64,000 bases of DNA from positions 58,799,901 through 58,863,900 of the forward strand of contig OY754465.1 in assembly GCA_963575645.1 (NCBI GenBank), written 5' to 3'. This document shows positions 34,701 to 44,580 of the stretch, in pieces; position 1 is the first letter of the stretch, and every line of letters begins with the position of its first letter. The translations under genes were made by a program, and so were the position numbers. Below the pieces are notes generated by a model. That model was given only the letters and a program-made list of their open reading frames with translations, did not search any database and had not been told where the DNA came from. This stretch comes from Xanthostigma xanthostigma. Taxonomy: Eukaryota; Arthropoda; Insecta; Raphidioptera; Raphidiidae.

Positions 34701-35740
34701 AAAATTTTCTTATTTAAATTTAATTTTTCAAATGTTTCTTTCGACATACAATTAGCCTGTGCACCCGTATCCAATTTAAAATTCTCAACTAGACCGTTAT
34801 CTTGAAATTTTACTTTTATTGACCATTCTTCTCCTATACTGTACATTTCTCTATTCTCAATACTTCCTAAAAATATTTCTTGTCTCTCATTATCATCACT
34901 GCCATTTTCATTATTATCAATACTAGTCCCTTCAGAAATACAATGCAAATTACTTTTATTCTTTATTTTACAAACTTTTGAAAAATGATTTTGACCTTTG
35001 CAAAAATTACAAAATTTACCGATAGTCGGACAGTTGTGTCTATTGCTATAGTTACCTCCGCAACGATAACAGATTTTTCCACTAGTAGCAGTGCTTTGTT
35101 GACTTGTTCTCCGTTCGTTCCTCTGTGTTCGGCTATTTGTCCTCGACGATCCTGCTGCAACACGATGCATTTCTTCTGTTGATTCTGCCCTTTGACTAAC
35201 ATCCAGAGTTGCCGCCACAGACATCGACTGAACTTTTGCTATTTCTGATGACCGACAAATATCGACTGCTTTTGATAAATCTAAACTATCATCTTTCAGT
35301 AACGTTTCTCGAAGTTGATTATTTATTAATCCGCAAATTAACATATCTTTTATTAGACTTTCCTTCAGCGTACTAAACTCACAATTAGTCGCTAAATTTT
35401 TTAAAACAGTTACATACTGTTCAATTGTCTCATTACATAATTGCTTTCTTGTAAAGAATCTATAACGTTCGTACGTAACATTCTTTTTTGGCTTAAAATA
35501 CGCTTCAAATTTGCTTAGAAGTACGGCTATTTTATCCTTTTCTCCCGTGCTGAATGTAAAAGTGTTATATATTTCTTCACATTCTTCACCAATGTAGTGT
35601 AGAAGAACTGCACATTGCTTCTGTTCTGATTCTTTTATAATGTCCGATGCAATTAGATAATTTTCAAATCTTCGCCTCCATCTTTCCCAATTTACACTAA
35701 TATTTCCCGACATCAGCATAGGAGATACGCCTTTATCCAT
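31715..35740 (-). CDS. Gag-pol polyprotein of the Ty3/gypsy element
   Basis: 1341 residues in one frame, starting at the first ATG after a ~70-nt leader. Gag covers about 1-260 and ends in two zinc knuckles: an atypical one (C224, C227, spacing altered) and a canonical CX2CX4HX4C at 244-257. The aspartic protease has DTGA at 324-327. Reverse transcriptase follows, with LDCSKGFWQ near 537 and YVDD at 597-600. RNase H has VDAS at 745 and ETDHKP near 806. Integrase has an HHCC zinc region (H965/H968, C998/C1001) and a D-D35-E triad (D1029, D1082, E1118). A positively charged tail ends at 1341. All catalytic residues are present. The protein should form particles, copy the RNA and insert the DNA. 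No frameshift separates gag and pol, so another mechanism must set their ratio. Confidence 0.95.
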   Translation of the reverse strand: MDKGVSPMLMSGNISVNWERWRRRFENYLIASDIIKESEQKQCAVLLHYIGEECEEIYNTFTFSTGEKDKIAVLLSKFEAYFKPKKNVTYERYRFFTRKQLCNETIEQYVTVLKNLATNCEFSTLKESLIKDMLICGLINNQLRETLLKDDSLDLSKAVDICRSSEIAKVQSMSVAATLDVSQRAESTEEMHRVAAGSSRTNSRTQRNERRTSQQSTATSGKICYRCGGNYSNRHNCPTIGKFCNFCKGQNHFSKVCKIKNKSNLHCISEGTSIDNNENGSDDNERQEIFLGSIENREMYSIGEEWSIKVKFQDNGLVENFKLDTGAQANCMSKETFEKLNLNKKILEKSSVRLSSYSGTYLNVVGKCNLKCEIEGKSCLLEFQIVDNKAPPVLGLSACQLLNLVKRVSMIETQNIIDKYACLFDGLGCMRIEPYHINIDSRIKPVVHAPRKVPFAIMPKLKEELIKLEKMNVIRKVTEPTQWVNSMVIVRKRNGDLRLCLDPRDLNKAIYREHFQLPSVEQIFGKLTNAKYFSTLDCSKGFWQIEITNESSKLLTFNTPFGRYQFLRLPYGISCAPEIFHRIIKQMFDDMEGVDTYVDDILVWGSTIEEHDSRLLKVFERIKEYNLRLNKNKCKFGVQKIKYMGHFITNKGIFPDESKISAIVNMNKPSNKQALERFLGMATYLSRFINNYSEITAPLRDLLRKDIVWHWDHKQNEAFENLKKNLVNKPVLHFYDVLKPVTISVDASMNGVGAVLLQEGCPIAYASKSLTDCQKNWAQIEREMFAIVFGCERFSQHVYGKSITVETDHKPLVAIMNKPLVQCPIRLQRMKIRLQSYDINLIYKPGKYLYIADTLSRDVTNSISNIDDSLNEKDIEAHMLLLTSFLPMSNIQKSNFQKETERDEVFKILKKYVKNGWPSIKNIENCVKPYYSHQSEIVEVDGLLFKNSLLIVPKTLRKEMLDKIHYGHLGIEKCKERARECLFWPNINNDISNTVQNCEICCTYKKSNSKLPLINHEIPQRPWQKVDMDLFELNNLHYLLIIDYFSKFVEIALLKSTKSLNVINHVKSIFARHGIPEVVVSDQGPQFHCKDFKDFAEQWGFIQTFSSPTYPQSNGMAERAIQSVKNLLRKGFEQNQDLYLLMLEYRNTPITNLGSPAQLLMGRRLRGILPFNKKMLLPKIINPYNVKNKLFENQQKQALHYNKHVKDLSILKEGDKVHVQREKRWYPGVIKNKLQDKPRAYQVQMNGGNMIERNRKFIHLNPVQSFPLSTNFKSKTKTINEQNVDETDLSNTENKIINTSLNNDADKSFELVEKPSCSYTNTTTKSGRLIKQPIQFQAGNN

Positions 35741-35800
35741 TGTAATTTTATTTTTTCAGACCGAATGAGACAAATTATTATCAAATATAACTTTAATTTC

Positions 35801-35812
35801 CCGACTGCGCCA
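35801..35812 (-). promoter_or_regulatory. Primer-binding site, tRNA-Ser type
   Basis: TGGCGCAGTCGG directly follows the 5' LTR on the minus strand. The same site is used by Drosophila 17.6/297-type elements and is assigned to tRNA-Ser. Confidence 0.8.
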
Positions 35813-35984
35813 TGTTACAATAAAATGTATAATCTTTGAAATAAATGTACACCGTATTACAGCTAAAGCAGAATTGAATTTTATTACCATTTAATTTCTA
35901 ATACAATAAATTACAAATTATATAAGTACTTTTTAAATGTCATAATTTTACATAATATAAAATATCAAATTCAATATTGTCACA
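35813..35984 (-). repeat. 5' LTR of the gypsy element
   Basis: 172 bp, identical by eye to 31500-31671. It should hold the promoter, but no obvious TATA box stands out in the AT-rich sequence. Confidence 0.95.
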
Positions 35985-36246
35985 GGTACTATTGGTGTGG
36001 TATTCACTACGATAAATGGTTGCAATATAAAGGTGCCAAATACGATTTTAAAAAATAAAAAATAATCTAAATGGAATTTAACAGATTTTCATTATTACCT
36101 AATCACCTATATATATAAAATTTCATCTATGACTTGAAAATTAATAAGGTAAAAGATCCGCCAAAAATTAACGGATACGGATCTTCCTTCTCCCTCGGAT
36201 ATCCGCGGATACGGATACGGATATCCGGCACATCACTATTAGTCAG

Positions 36247-36800
36247 CAATACATGTATACATATAATTGTACGTATTACAGAGCTATATTTAGTCATTAG
36301 AATTTCGTTAGTTGACGGGGCGAAATTTAGTTACAAGACGAAATTAAGTTACTAGAATTTGGCTTAAATGTATATTTCACATCTGCCAAGCGCCCCAGGA
36401 CGGCTCCTAATATTTTTTTTTTCGTTTTATTCCCATCACAGAGCTGCCGCATAAAAAATTTCACTTAAAATAAAAGACAGACAAGTGCGAATTGTACTCG
36501 CGCTCTGGGTGTTCCGTACCGTTATTTCATAAAAATTAAACTTGTCATGTAGGTAATAATTCTATATATAGAATCAGAAATTTATGATTTTCGGATTTTT
36601 TTACTCGTGCTATGCAACCTTCTTTCGCGACAAACAAGATTTTAGGTTAACGGGAAAGATGGTTTTGATAAGTGTGTAAGTATAAAAATAAAATAATCAA
36701 GTGATTTGTAATTCTAAATATAAATCTCTCAAGAATGCAATTATATTATACCTACACCTACGTATAAAAAAATGTATATTTAATTTAATTATTAAAAATG
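36247..36800. other. Unassigned
   Basis: TTAGTTACT.GAATTT.GCTT and TGCCAAGCG.CCC (36347-36400) recur at 49222-49262, both close to hAT MITE copies, so a short dispersed repeat is present. No gene. Confidence 0.3.
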
Positions 36801-37190
36801 TACTTTTATTCAACACGCGTGAGTAATATATAATTTCGGGGCCCTGCTAAATTCGGGAGAAATAATAAATTATTTCATGTTGACGCGTAGAGTGCTAATA
36901 ATGAGCCGAAACTGTACGATAATGTATTACTGCATAGTTTCTGGACCAATAGAAACGCGGTAGCGAGCCGAAACTGTACGGTAATGAATTATTACTGCAT
37001 AGTTTCTGGACCAATAGGAACGCGATAGAGATTTGTATATATGAAAACAGCATCGCAATTCAGCGAAAGTCTGGGCCATCTTGTGTGCATCGAGGGCGGT
37101 GGGTACGTCAATCAATGAAGTGATTTATTATTTTTCCCTCTTTTATCAGGGCCCCGATTACATATTACTCGTGCTAGTTGAATAAAGTAT
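36801..37190. mobile_element. MITE X with ~75-bp inverted ends and an internal duplication
   Basis: Left TACTTTTATTCAACACGCG, then GGGGCCCTG and GGGAGAAATAATAAAT; all are inverted at 37110-37190. The interior has a ~66-bp tandem duplication (36898-37028) with GAGCCGAAACTGTACG and TTTCTGGACCAATAG. Non-coding. Confidence 0.6.
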
Positions 37191-37645
37191 TATGTGCGAC
37201 CATTGATCGAAGGAGAATATTCCACTCGCGTGTTACCGCACTCGCTACGCTCGTGCGGCAAATTTCACGCTCATGGAATCTTCTTCTCTCACTAGTCGCA
37301 CAATATACTATTTTTATTCAAAAACTCAATTAATGCGTTATGAAATCCACAAAAATTCTTTGACAAAACTATATTGTGCCACAACCAATCATATCATCTG
37401 TACCATAGGAGCGATTCTGGCGCCGCGATGCCTTGTTGTTGTGTTTTGTTATACCTGCTGTTGTCGGCGACGCTGTTTCGTTCCTTAACTGTCTTGATAT
37501 TACCACTTGACATTATCGTCATTGATTTCGGAAACGTACCGAGATACTCTTCAAAATTATTCCTTCAAGCACTCAATCCATATTTCATCTCATACAACCG
37601 ATTCTCTAAAATCGGCATAATAATATGTTTTTTTTAAATCTTTGA
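37191..37645. other. Unassigned
   Basis: No gene; short overlapping frames lack motifs. Confidence 0.25.
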
Positions 37646-37649
37646 TTAA

Positions 37650-38055
37650 GAGTATTCGTCCCTGCAAATACCCCCTGCACCCTTCATCTCAAATCTTTTC
37701 CCCTCGCCTAAAAACGGTTCGCGCTTTTAAAGCTAGAGGGTTCTGGTAAACGCCAAATGAAAGACAAAGAATCAGACTACAGATCCTTCAGGCGAATTTT
37801 TTGAAAAAAAAATCCTGATAAAACTTACAACCTTTTGAAAAAAATAATAAGTTACGTAATATTTCACACGTAGGCGAAACTGTTTTTCAAAAAATTCGCC
37901 TGAAGGATCTGTAGTCTGATTCTTTGTCTTTCATTTGGCGTTTACCAGAACCCTCTAGCTTTAAAAATAGCGTCGGGAGAGCGCGAACCGTTTTTAGGCG
38001 AGGGGAAAAGATTTGAGATGAAGAGTGTAGGGGGTATTTGCAGGGACGAATACTC
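37650..38055. mobile_element. TTAA-flanked palindromic element H, copy 2
   Basis: Nearly identical to 13262-13681 and again bounded by TTAA (37646-37649, 38056-38059). It lacks a block of about 14 bp (containing TCCCGACGC) in the left arm, so its arms are no longer equal. Confidence 0.75.
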
Positions 38056-38059
38056 TTAA

Positions 38060-38345
38060 GATTTCATATCTCAAAAGAAAAATATAGGAACCATTATTGG
38101 ATCACTTTGTTGTCCGTCTGTCTGTCAAGACTCTTGGATATCAAAACCTTTAGGGTACTTCCCGTTGATCTAAAATCATGAAATTTGGCAAGAAGCAATG
38201 TCTTATAGCACAAACATAGGAAAAAAATCCGAAAACTGTATAACATAATATGACACTAAGGTTTTGGCTGAACCAGAATTAAAAAAAAAAAACAGGAGAG
38301 GACGCAAATGTCACTAGTCAAAAGATATTTTCCTAGAGTATAGAT
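38060..38345. other. Unassigned
   Basis: CCGTCTGTCTGTCAAGACTC and following bases resemble the edge of a dispersed repeat, but no second copy lies in the window. Confidence 0.25.
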
Positions 38346-38358
38346 ATAATTTTATTTT

Positions 38359-38482
38359 CAATAAATAAAATTATCGACCAATTTTTCAGACAATATATTA
38401 ACAAAAAATATAATTAATACATTAACGTTTCGATAATTTTATTTATTGAAGAGTTCTAATCAGACGTTAATCAAAGATTTGA
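38359..38482 (+). mobile_element. Mini unit of family M
   Basis: 124 bp with both AATAAATAAAATTATCGACC-type arms, CGTTTCGATAATT and the terminal tag, but no complete hammerhead core. Flanked by ATAATTTTATTTT and ATAATTTTGTTTT (12 of 13 identical), so the shortened form inserted as such or shrank later. Confidence 0.55.
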
Positions 38483-38567
38483 ATAATTTTGTTTTGTCTA
38501 CATCATTGAAAATATCAATTGTAAAATGACTTGAATGTGTCATTTCGATTAATCTATGATTTTTCAA

Positions 38568-39145
38568 CTAAAGGAACCTGTGCGAATTATTCGCACTAAA
38601 TAAGTATAATAATTATCACTTTACAAAATTATTTTTTAAATATGATTGCAGGTATTCAATTCGTTTCTAATTTTGCACACTGCTTATATCGTTCTTCTTT
38701 TTGTTGTATTACAATATGAAGCTCAGATGACAGATCGAAGAAATATTTTACTAAAATTGTCATCTAGAGGCGCAAGTAGCAAAAGCGTTGGCATCATGCA
38801 GCATTGCTGTGACGTTGTTCAGCGTTGCTCGCTGTTCAAAATTAAAGCCGTCAGATGGCAGTATGCAGTATTGTGTCTGTTGTATTACAATATGAAGGTC
38901 AGATGACAGATCGAAGTGTTGACGTTGTTTCAAAATTAAAGCCGTCAGATGGCAGACGTTGTTCAGCGTTGCTGTATTTTAATTAATTTACAAAAACAAA
39001 AGCAATAATAAATTTTTTAGTTGTCGATGTCAGTAGAGCAAGCAATTTATCTGTAAAATGATATATAATTTATGTGGAGTAATTGTGAGGTTTTTTCTAA
39101 AAAGGGAGGCAAACATCTTAAACCTTAGCGTATTAATATATATGA
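38568..39145 (-). mobile_element. Helitron-like element I, copy 2
   Basis: Minus strand TCATATATATTAATACG to hairpin GTGCGAATAATTCGCAC, then TTAG followed by T. Longer than copy 1 through duplication of a block with GCCGTCAGATGGCAG and TATTACAATATGAAG. Confidence 0.6.
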
Positions 39146-39790
39146 TTACATCATTCAATGATCAGTTGGAGGTTGGCAACATTGATATAGTTTTGTTTTT
39201 GCCGAGTTCGCTTAGGCGAAGACATATCCCTTTCTATTATTTATCTGTGGTTTTCGGGTGAGAGAATATGAGTGCACAAAAAGCTAATGGATGCTCGAGC
39301 ACCGGAGCAGCCGCAGCGTTAGTGCCGCGACCCCGTTATCTTAGCAGTTTTATGAAATTGCTGATACTTGTACACATGTGACCCCATAAGAAACGTCCCA
39401 CCGTCCTACTTGTACACATATACAACACATGCATAAAGCATTCACATGCTTGTATGAGCGGCAAAAGAGTCTTATAGCGAGATTTATATATTACCTACCT
39501 GCCGTTCCAAACGCGCAGCTCTTGCTATTCTGCTCATATATACACCTAATAGTTCTTTCTCACTCTACAAGCTCAATAATTAGTACGGCTTTGCGTCAAT
39601 GTATTGTTTGTAACGCACTCTGCCATTTATAATTTACCATTTTCAAAAATAATAATATTAATGCGCTTTACGTCCGTTTCTCGACTTTAAGTCTAACAGA
39701 CGCCATTAGCAATATTACTATTTTCCATCTATTACACTTCCCGTTATTTTGTACATGTTTGTCAACTTCACCTAATTAACAGCAATGGGC
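39146..39790. other. Unassigned, with short shared repeats
   Basis: ACGTCCGTTTCTCGACTTTA (39670) recurs at 53497 beside a Helitron-like copy. No gene. Confidence 0.3.
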
Positions 39791-40075
39791 GAATGAAGGA
39801 ATTTCAGGACATTAGGATAAGATAGGCGAATTTTGAGCATAGAAATTTGATAGACAATCGGCCATGGCCTTGGATAAGGAACCATCTCGATATTTATCTG
39901 GAATTATCAAGGGAAACCATGGAAAACCTCAACAAGATGGCCGGTACAGGGATTATCGTTTCTCGGTTAGAGGCAGCTAGTCCCAGCCACAACTGCCCCC
40001 GCCGGGATTGGAACCCGGTACCTCACGAATGCGAGTCTAGTGATCTCACCACTAAGCTACACCGCTGGCTCATTT
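39791..40075 (-). repeat. tRNA-derived SINE, copy 1
   Basis: On the minus strand a tRNA-like head (A box GTGTAGCTTAGTGGTGAG, B box GGGTTCCAATCCC) is followed by a body with CCTGTACCGGCCATCTTG, GGTTTCCCTTGATAATTCC and ATATCGAGATGGTTCC. The same body is at 57945-58150. Pol III promoter boxes plus a conserved body define a SINE. Confidence 0.75.
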
Positions 40076-40376
40076 TCAAAAATAATTTATGTTCAGTGTT
40101 TTCGCACATAATATAGTGGTAACAGTGAATGATTCTTGTATCTTACAGCAAACAAAAAGGATTTTGAATATTTTTTTTATATTCAACCCGAAATTTACTG
40201 TCGGAAACTGCTGACGTATATTTTTTTGTACTTCAAACTCAACCAGAAATGTTCGTTCACGGTGGACACTTGTGACTACGGCTGACACGCTAAGATATTG
40301 TGATGGAAAAAGTTTGGAAACATTAAAAAAAATACAGAACTTGCCAGTAGCTGTTTTTGATACAGTTGAACTTTAA
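40076..40376. other. Unassigned
   Basis: A weak 70-residue minus-strand frame, no motif. Confidence 0.25.
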
Positions 40377-40935
40377 AAAAGGGTCACTAAAAAGCGTAAA
40401 ATAATACATTTTTGAGGTCGGCGCCTATATGTACTCACTATTACGTTTTATGTACCTACTTATAGTCAGAGTGCCCGTCGGCAAAAATTTTACTGACAAA
40501 TACTCTCCCCAAACTTTGTATATGGCTTCATTAGGCCTAGTCTGACACCTAAAAATAATAATAACATGAACCATTTAAAATGTCTGACACCTCGAATATG
40601 TCGAACATATTCGAGGTGTCAGACATTTTAGACTGACACCTCGAATATGTTCGACATTTTAAATGGTTCATGTTATTTGTCAGAGAACATTATTTTAGCG
40701 TTTTGGTTAAAGTTTTTAAGCTATCTAATTAAAAAACAAACAGTATCTATAAATTTTTTACATGTCGTCAAAACGACATCTTTCGGAAAATTTAGAGGGA
40801 AAACGCCTCAAAATCAAGAAAAGTCATAGAGGAAATAGGTGTCCGACTAGGCCTAATGAAGCCATATACAAAGTTTGGGGAGAGTATTTGTCAGTAAAAA
40901 CTTTGTTATTTTACGTTTTTTAGTGATCCTTTTTT
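40377..40935. mobile_element. Multi-nested palindromic element P
   Basis: Outer ends AAGGGTCACTAAAAAGCG and complement; a second ~50-bp pair with ACAAATACTCTCCCCAAAC at 40491-40545 and 40845-40905; an inner pair with CATGAACCATTTAAAATG; and at the core CTGACACCTCGAATATG in both orientations, three times. Short frames inside have no recognisable product. Confidence 0.65.
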
Positions 40936-41518
40936 GAAGGAGGTTTAATTTTTTTTTTTAAATACGTACGTAACTTCACTGCATTTTGTTATAAAATTTA
41001 TATCAACAAAAATCTACAAATTATCTTTGTCTGAAATTTGATAAGAAAAAATCATATAAAGCGGGAAAATAAAATAAAAAACGAATTTTGAACTCACTAA
41101 TAAATTCTACAATAAAGATTCGGGATACAGTGACAGTGTGAGAAAGTAGAGCAGCTGAAACCTTGTTTAAAGGTTTAATTACAGAATAATTAATGGTGTG
41201 GTTCGGCCACTAGATATTTTACCTGTTTGTCGGAAATACACTCAACCCATGGTTTTATACCTATAGATATGTGTATATATTCTACTATTTCATTAATCCT
41301 TTTAATTCCATACCCGAAACACTTCCCAACGAACAAAGTAACCATGTGGCCTACGTGTTCGCTCTCAAAGTTCAAATTTGTATTATATTTCGCTCATAGA
41401 TTATTATAATGCGTTATCATATTTGTTCATTTTGGTATTACTAAGGAGGTTGGGTCAAAAATTCAAAATGATTAAAATTTGTTAAAATTTCAAAGAGATG
41501 TTCTTCTCAGTGATATAC
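40936..41518. other. Unassigned; start of repeat L near 41450
   Basis: AAATGATTAAAATTTGTTAA and TTCAAAGAGATGTTCTTCTC (41467-41510) match 46830-46870. No gene. Confidence 0.3.
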
Positions 41519-41833
41519 ATTCATAGAGATATAAATAACTAGAACACCAGAAATTTGTTTACTCAAATCAGCATTGTTTTGCATCATTAGTTACCATAGA
41601 GATAAGGAAATGTTCTCTCTCTCTTAATAGAGTACGCTAGTGCATATGTTTTCCATAAGTGAAAGTATCCTCAGTTAAGAGATAGAACGCTGCAGAAAAC
41701 TAGACATTTGTTTACTCAAATCAGCATTGTTTTGCATCATTAGAGATAAGGAACTGTTCTCTCTCTTAATTGCAGACACTTTCACTGCTTCACTGCTCTC
41801 TCGGGTACTCTATAATAATATCTCTATGAATAG
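41519..41833. mobile_element. MITE N with internal direct duplication
   Basis: Inverted ends ATTCATAGAGATAT and ATATCTCTATGAAT. Inside, a ~70-bp block (TTGTTTACTCAAATCAGC to CTGTTCTCTCTC) occurs twice (about 41553 and 41708). It interrupts repeat L. Confidence 0.55.
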
Positions 41834-42420
41834 GCTGTGTGTTCGAAGCCTACTAGCGCCGCTAGTGAAATAGAGAATTATTGAACTCACTTTTTATGGA
41901 AATCGCGACACGTTTCTATGGTGATAAGTCAAAAATTTTAGTTGGCCATGATGTGTCAAAAAAAATGTAATACCTAAGGAAAACTTTTTTATATACCATA
42001 AAATTCAGATTGTGAACCATTATATAAATAGCATAACATAAAAGATACGTGATAATTATTTATTTATTAATTATGACGTACAATATATAAATAATTAACT
42101 TGTTTACGCTGACAGAGGAACGTCAAATTATGGCGCCAATGGTCTTTATTTTACTTAAATCGCCATCAGCGCAACAGCCTGGAACACAACAAGCATTTCC
42201 AGATCGCTTAGTTTTGCCCATGTTTTCTTTGTAATTAGAAAATTTCATAAAATTATAACTATTTTCACTTTTAATAAATATTGCTCACTGACATACGGAA
42301 AATGTGAGTTTGAAGTTTTCCCTAGTGCTCATCACAAACGCTTGCAACGAAAAATTTGTAACTCCGCCTCCTTGCACATAGCCCATACATCACATCTCAA
42401 ATTTGGAACCTTATGAACAG
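41834..42420. other. Unassigned insert within repeat L
   Basis: Repeat L resumes near 42421 with CCCATTGTTGAAAAAA. The intervening sequence is not recognised. Confidence 0.25.
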
Positions 42421-42595
42421 TCCCATTGTTGAAAAAAAAATTCAAAATGAATTTTTAATACATATATGCAATCAAAAGGCAATCAATAGTGACATAAAAC
42501 AACAGAAAACTCATAAAATCAAATATAAGTCATGATCGGATTAATTTCAAAAATAACTATGCTATGTAATATATTATATTTTCCCGGTACGCGAA
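42421..42595 (+). repeat. Repeat L, distal part
   Basis: CAACAGAAAACTCATAAAA and AAAATAACTATGCTATG match 46978-47045, the sequence into which the solo LTR is inserted. Confidence 0.45.
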
Positions 42596-43008
42596 GAAGT
42601 AATCTATGCTATAACCGTGTTTTTTATGTTATAATGGTATACTTTTCATAACAGCTTATTATTCTATTTATTTTTTCAAGAAAGTTTCGTAAAAAATGTT
42701 TTTTTCTAAGCTTTATAGTTTCTTAAATATTTTGAAAATAAAAAAATCAGCTGTTCTTTTGTTTTGCAGCTTTATCAGAAATAAACTAGTTCAGCATGCT
42801 TTGATAAATTTTTACATGACGCGAAACATATTATGTAGGTAACCATGGCATCGAATAGCAAATATCATATTGAATACTGGCTATTAGCCGCGTCAACTCA
42901 CGCAATATCAGAAATTTTTTTTTATTTATTATACTATATCAAACTTTAATATTTTTGAAATTGGAATAGTCCTGTCGTTCAATTGGCTGGATTTTTTTTA
43001 TAGTCCTT
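42596..43008 (+). mobile_element. Family C element, copy 4 (5'-truncated)
   Basis: Begins inside the family at GCTATAACCGTGTTTTTTAT and ends at TCAATTGGCTGG. More diverged than copies 1-3. Confidence 0.55.
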
Positions 43009-43125
43009 TGTGGCTCCAAGTGAGTGCTTATTACGCCACTGATCTGAGAAATGGCCTTATGCCTGACCCAGTTCTATTAGCCTTGTATTTCACAGATGTT
43101 ATACATTTATTTCATACCTTTGTAT

Positions 43126-43761
43126 CAGTGGCGGTTCTTCTATGAGCGATGCAGGAGTTGCAGAACATCTAAAATTTTATAATTTTAGAATGAACTATAT
43201 TTAACACATCTACCCAATATTTAATGTTAGAAAATAATGTAAAAACAACACTTAAGTTTAACAGCCACTGGCAGACCACAAAACTCGAGTGTGTTCTGTG
43301 TGGCAGACTTTCTTACGTTGAGGCGCTGTTCTGCGCTCCGAAGCAGCACATGAAACGTCATCATCAGATACCCCCGGTGTACAGCGTGCAAGTCCTGGCC
43401 CAGAAGTTATAGCGCGCTATTTATATCGGGCTTGAGCTGCATTTACCGACAGCTCATTAGTACAAATAAGCACCCATGGCTGCCACGTGCTAAAAGTGTC
43501 TATCTCATCCAGTCAACACTTTGACGGATTTGACTCGGCGGTACGTGTGTCGTACATACTTGATACACGACACACGGCTTATGACAGTAGTGACTAGTGT
43601 TACATTGTATATTGTAGTAAAAGTAAATAATTAAAACATCATAAACATGGATGTGAATAATAATGTAATTACCCCTCCCTCCGTTCCTCTAGTCAGCGTT
43701 GGTGTACCTTCAGTTGACCCAGCGTGGAACACCCATTTAAAATGTTCACGCGACGCCACTG
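43126..43761 (+). mobile_element. hAT element with weak coding traces
   Basis: Ends CAGTGGCGG and CGCCACTG; flanking 8-mers CTTTGTAT and ATTTGTAT (7 of 8). Inside, a 62-residue frame (43224-43412) has CVLCG...HMKRHH, resembling the C2H2 motif of some hAT transposases, and a second ATG at 43646 opens MDVNNNVITPPSVP. Neither is complete, so it is non-autonomous. Confidence 0.6.
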
Positions 43762-43769
43762 ATTTGTAT

Positions 43770-44420
43770 GTATTATAGACATGAATGAATACAAAGGAAA
43801 GGTAACCGTTTCTTCATTGTAGTGCAATCGGTACGACCTTCCAGAAGACTTAAAGCTCCCAACACAGAGAGATTTTGTCGTGTTGTTAGAGTTTTATTCT
43901 TTTATAAAATAAACTATTCAAAAGTGTGACTCTGATAATGCTTTATCTGTGTACAGGATGTTCAGAAAATTTCCCACGCAATCTACGTAGTCAAAAGGTC
44001 TTCCAGTTAGCTCAGTGACTCTCCCACTTTTTACACGCTTTATATTAACTTCACTTGTAAGTTTGTATGTATGCATGTCTGCAGAGAGTAAATTAGCAGA
44101 AATATTTTTTCCGCTATTAGGAGGTCCCCTCAGATTCTTTTCAGTCATTTTTTGCAATTTAGTAGAGGTATATTGAATTTACCATTTTTTTAAATGCCCC
44201 AGCGTCGTATTGCAACGCGCTAGACCTCTACTCCACTAAGCGGATTTACACGAAATTTTTGTCGCCGTCCTTCTAACTATAAGTATGTTAACAGATCTTT
44301 TTACACGCTTTATATTAACTTCACTTGTAAGTTTGTATGTATGTATGTATGTTTGTTTGTTTGTAACATTCGCTTGGACTACAGCAAGTGGTTTATTACT
44401 GTAGTATAATATGCCAGCAC
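43770..44420. other. Unassigned; 45-bp direct repeat
   Basis: TTTTTACACGCTTTATATTA and ACTTCACTTGTAAGTTTG occur at 44024 and 44298, each followed by (GTAT)n. They look like edges of one dispersed repeat. Confidence 0.35.
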
Positions 44421-44520
44421 TGTAACTACAGTGGTTAGCCGTGCGGTTTAAAGCACGGTTCTTCGCTGACGTCAACTCTCGGAATCACGGGTCGTGGGTT
44501 CTAATCCAATCCACGCCGAA
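44421..44520 (+). repeat. tRNA-derived SINE-like head
   Basis: GTGGTTAGCCGTG as possible A box and GGGTTCTAATCC as B box, in the correct order and spacing. No cloverleaf. It abuts palindrome T copy 2. Confidence 0.4.
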
Positions 44521-44580
44521 AATTTTTTTTTTCGGCAAATTTTTGACAATAAATCGAACTAAAAGTGGAAAATAAATAAA

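Larger units (their letters stand above)
31500..35984 (-). mobile_element. Intact Ty3/gypsy LTR retrotransposon
   Basis: 4485 bp with two 172-bp LTRs that I read as identical, a 5-bp duplication GGTAC (31495-31499, 35985-35989), a primer-binding site, a polypurine tract and a single uninterrupted gag-pol frame. Sibling hAT copies show the empty site. There is no third frame that could encode an envelope. Identical LTRs imply a very recent insertion, possibly still active. Confidence 0.95.
31216..36238 (+). mobile_element. hAT MITE family B, copy 3, hosting a gypsy element
   Basis: Left part 31216-31499 and right part 35990-36238 reassemble to about 533 bp collinear with copies 2 and 4. Ends TAGTGATGTGCC and complement are intact. 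Flanking 8-mers TTTGTTAG and TTAGTCAG match at only 6 of 8, so this is an older insertion than copies 1, 2 and 4. Confidence 0.8.

Noticed and set aside
34963-35202. 79-codon minus-strand frame overlapping gag
   Set aside because: Shifted reading of the zinc-knuckle region of the same gene, not a separate product.
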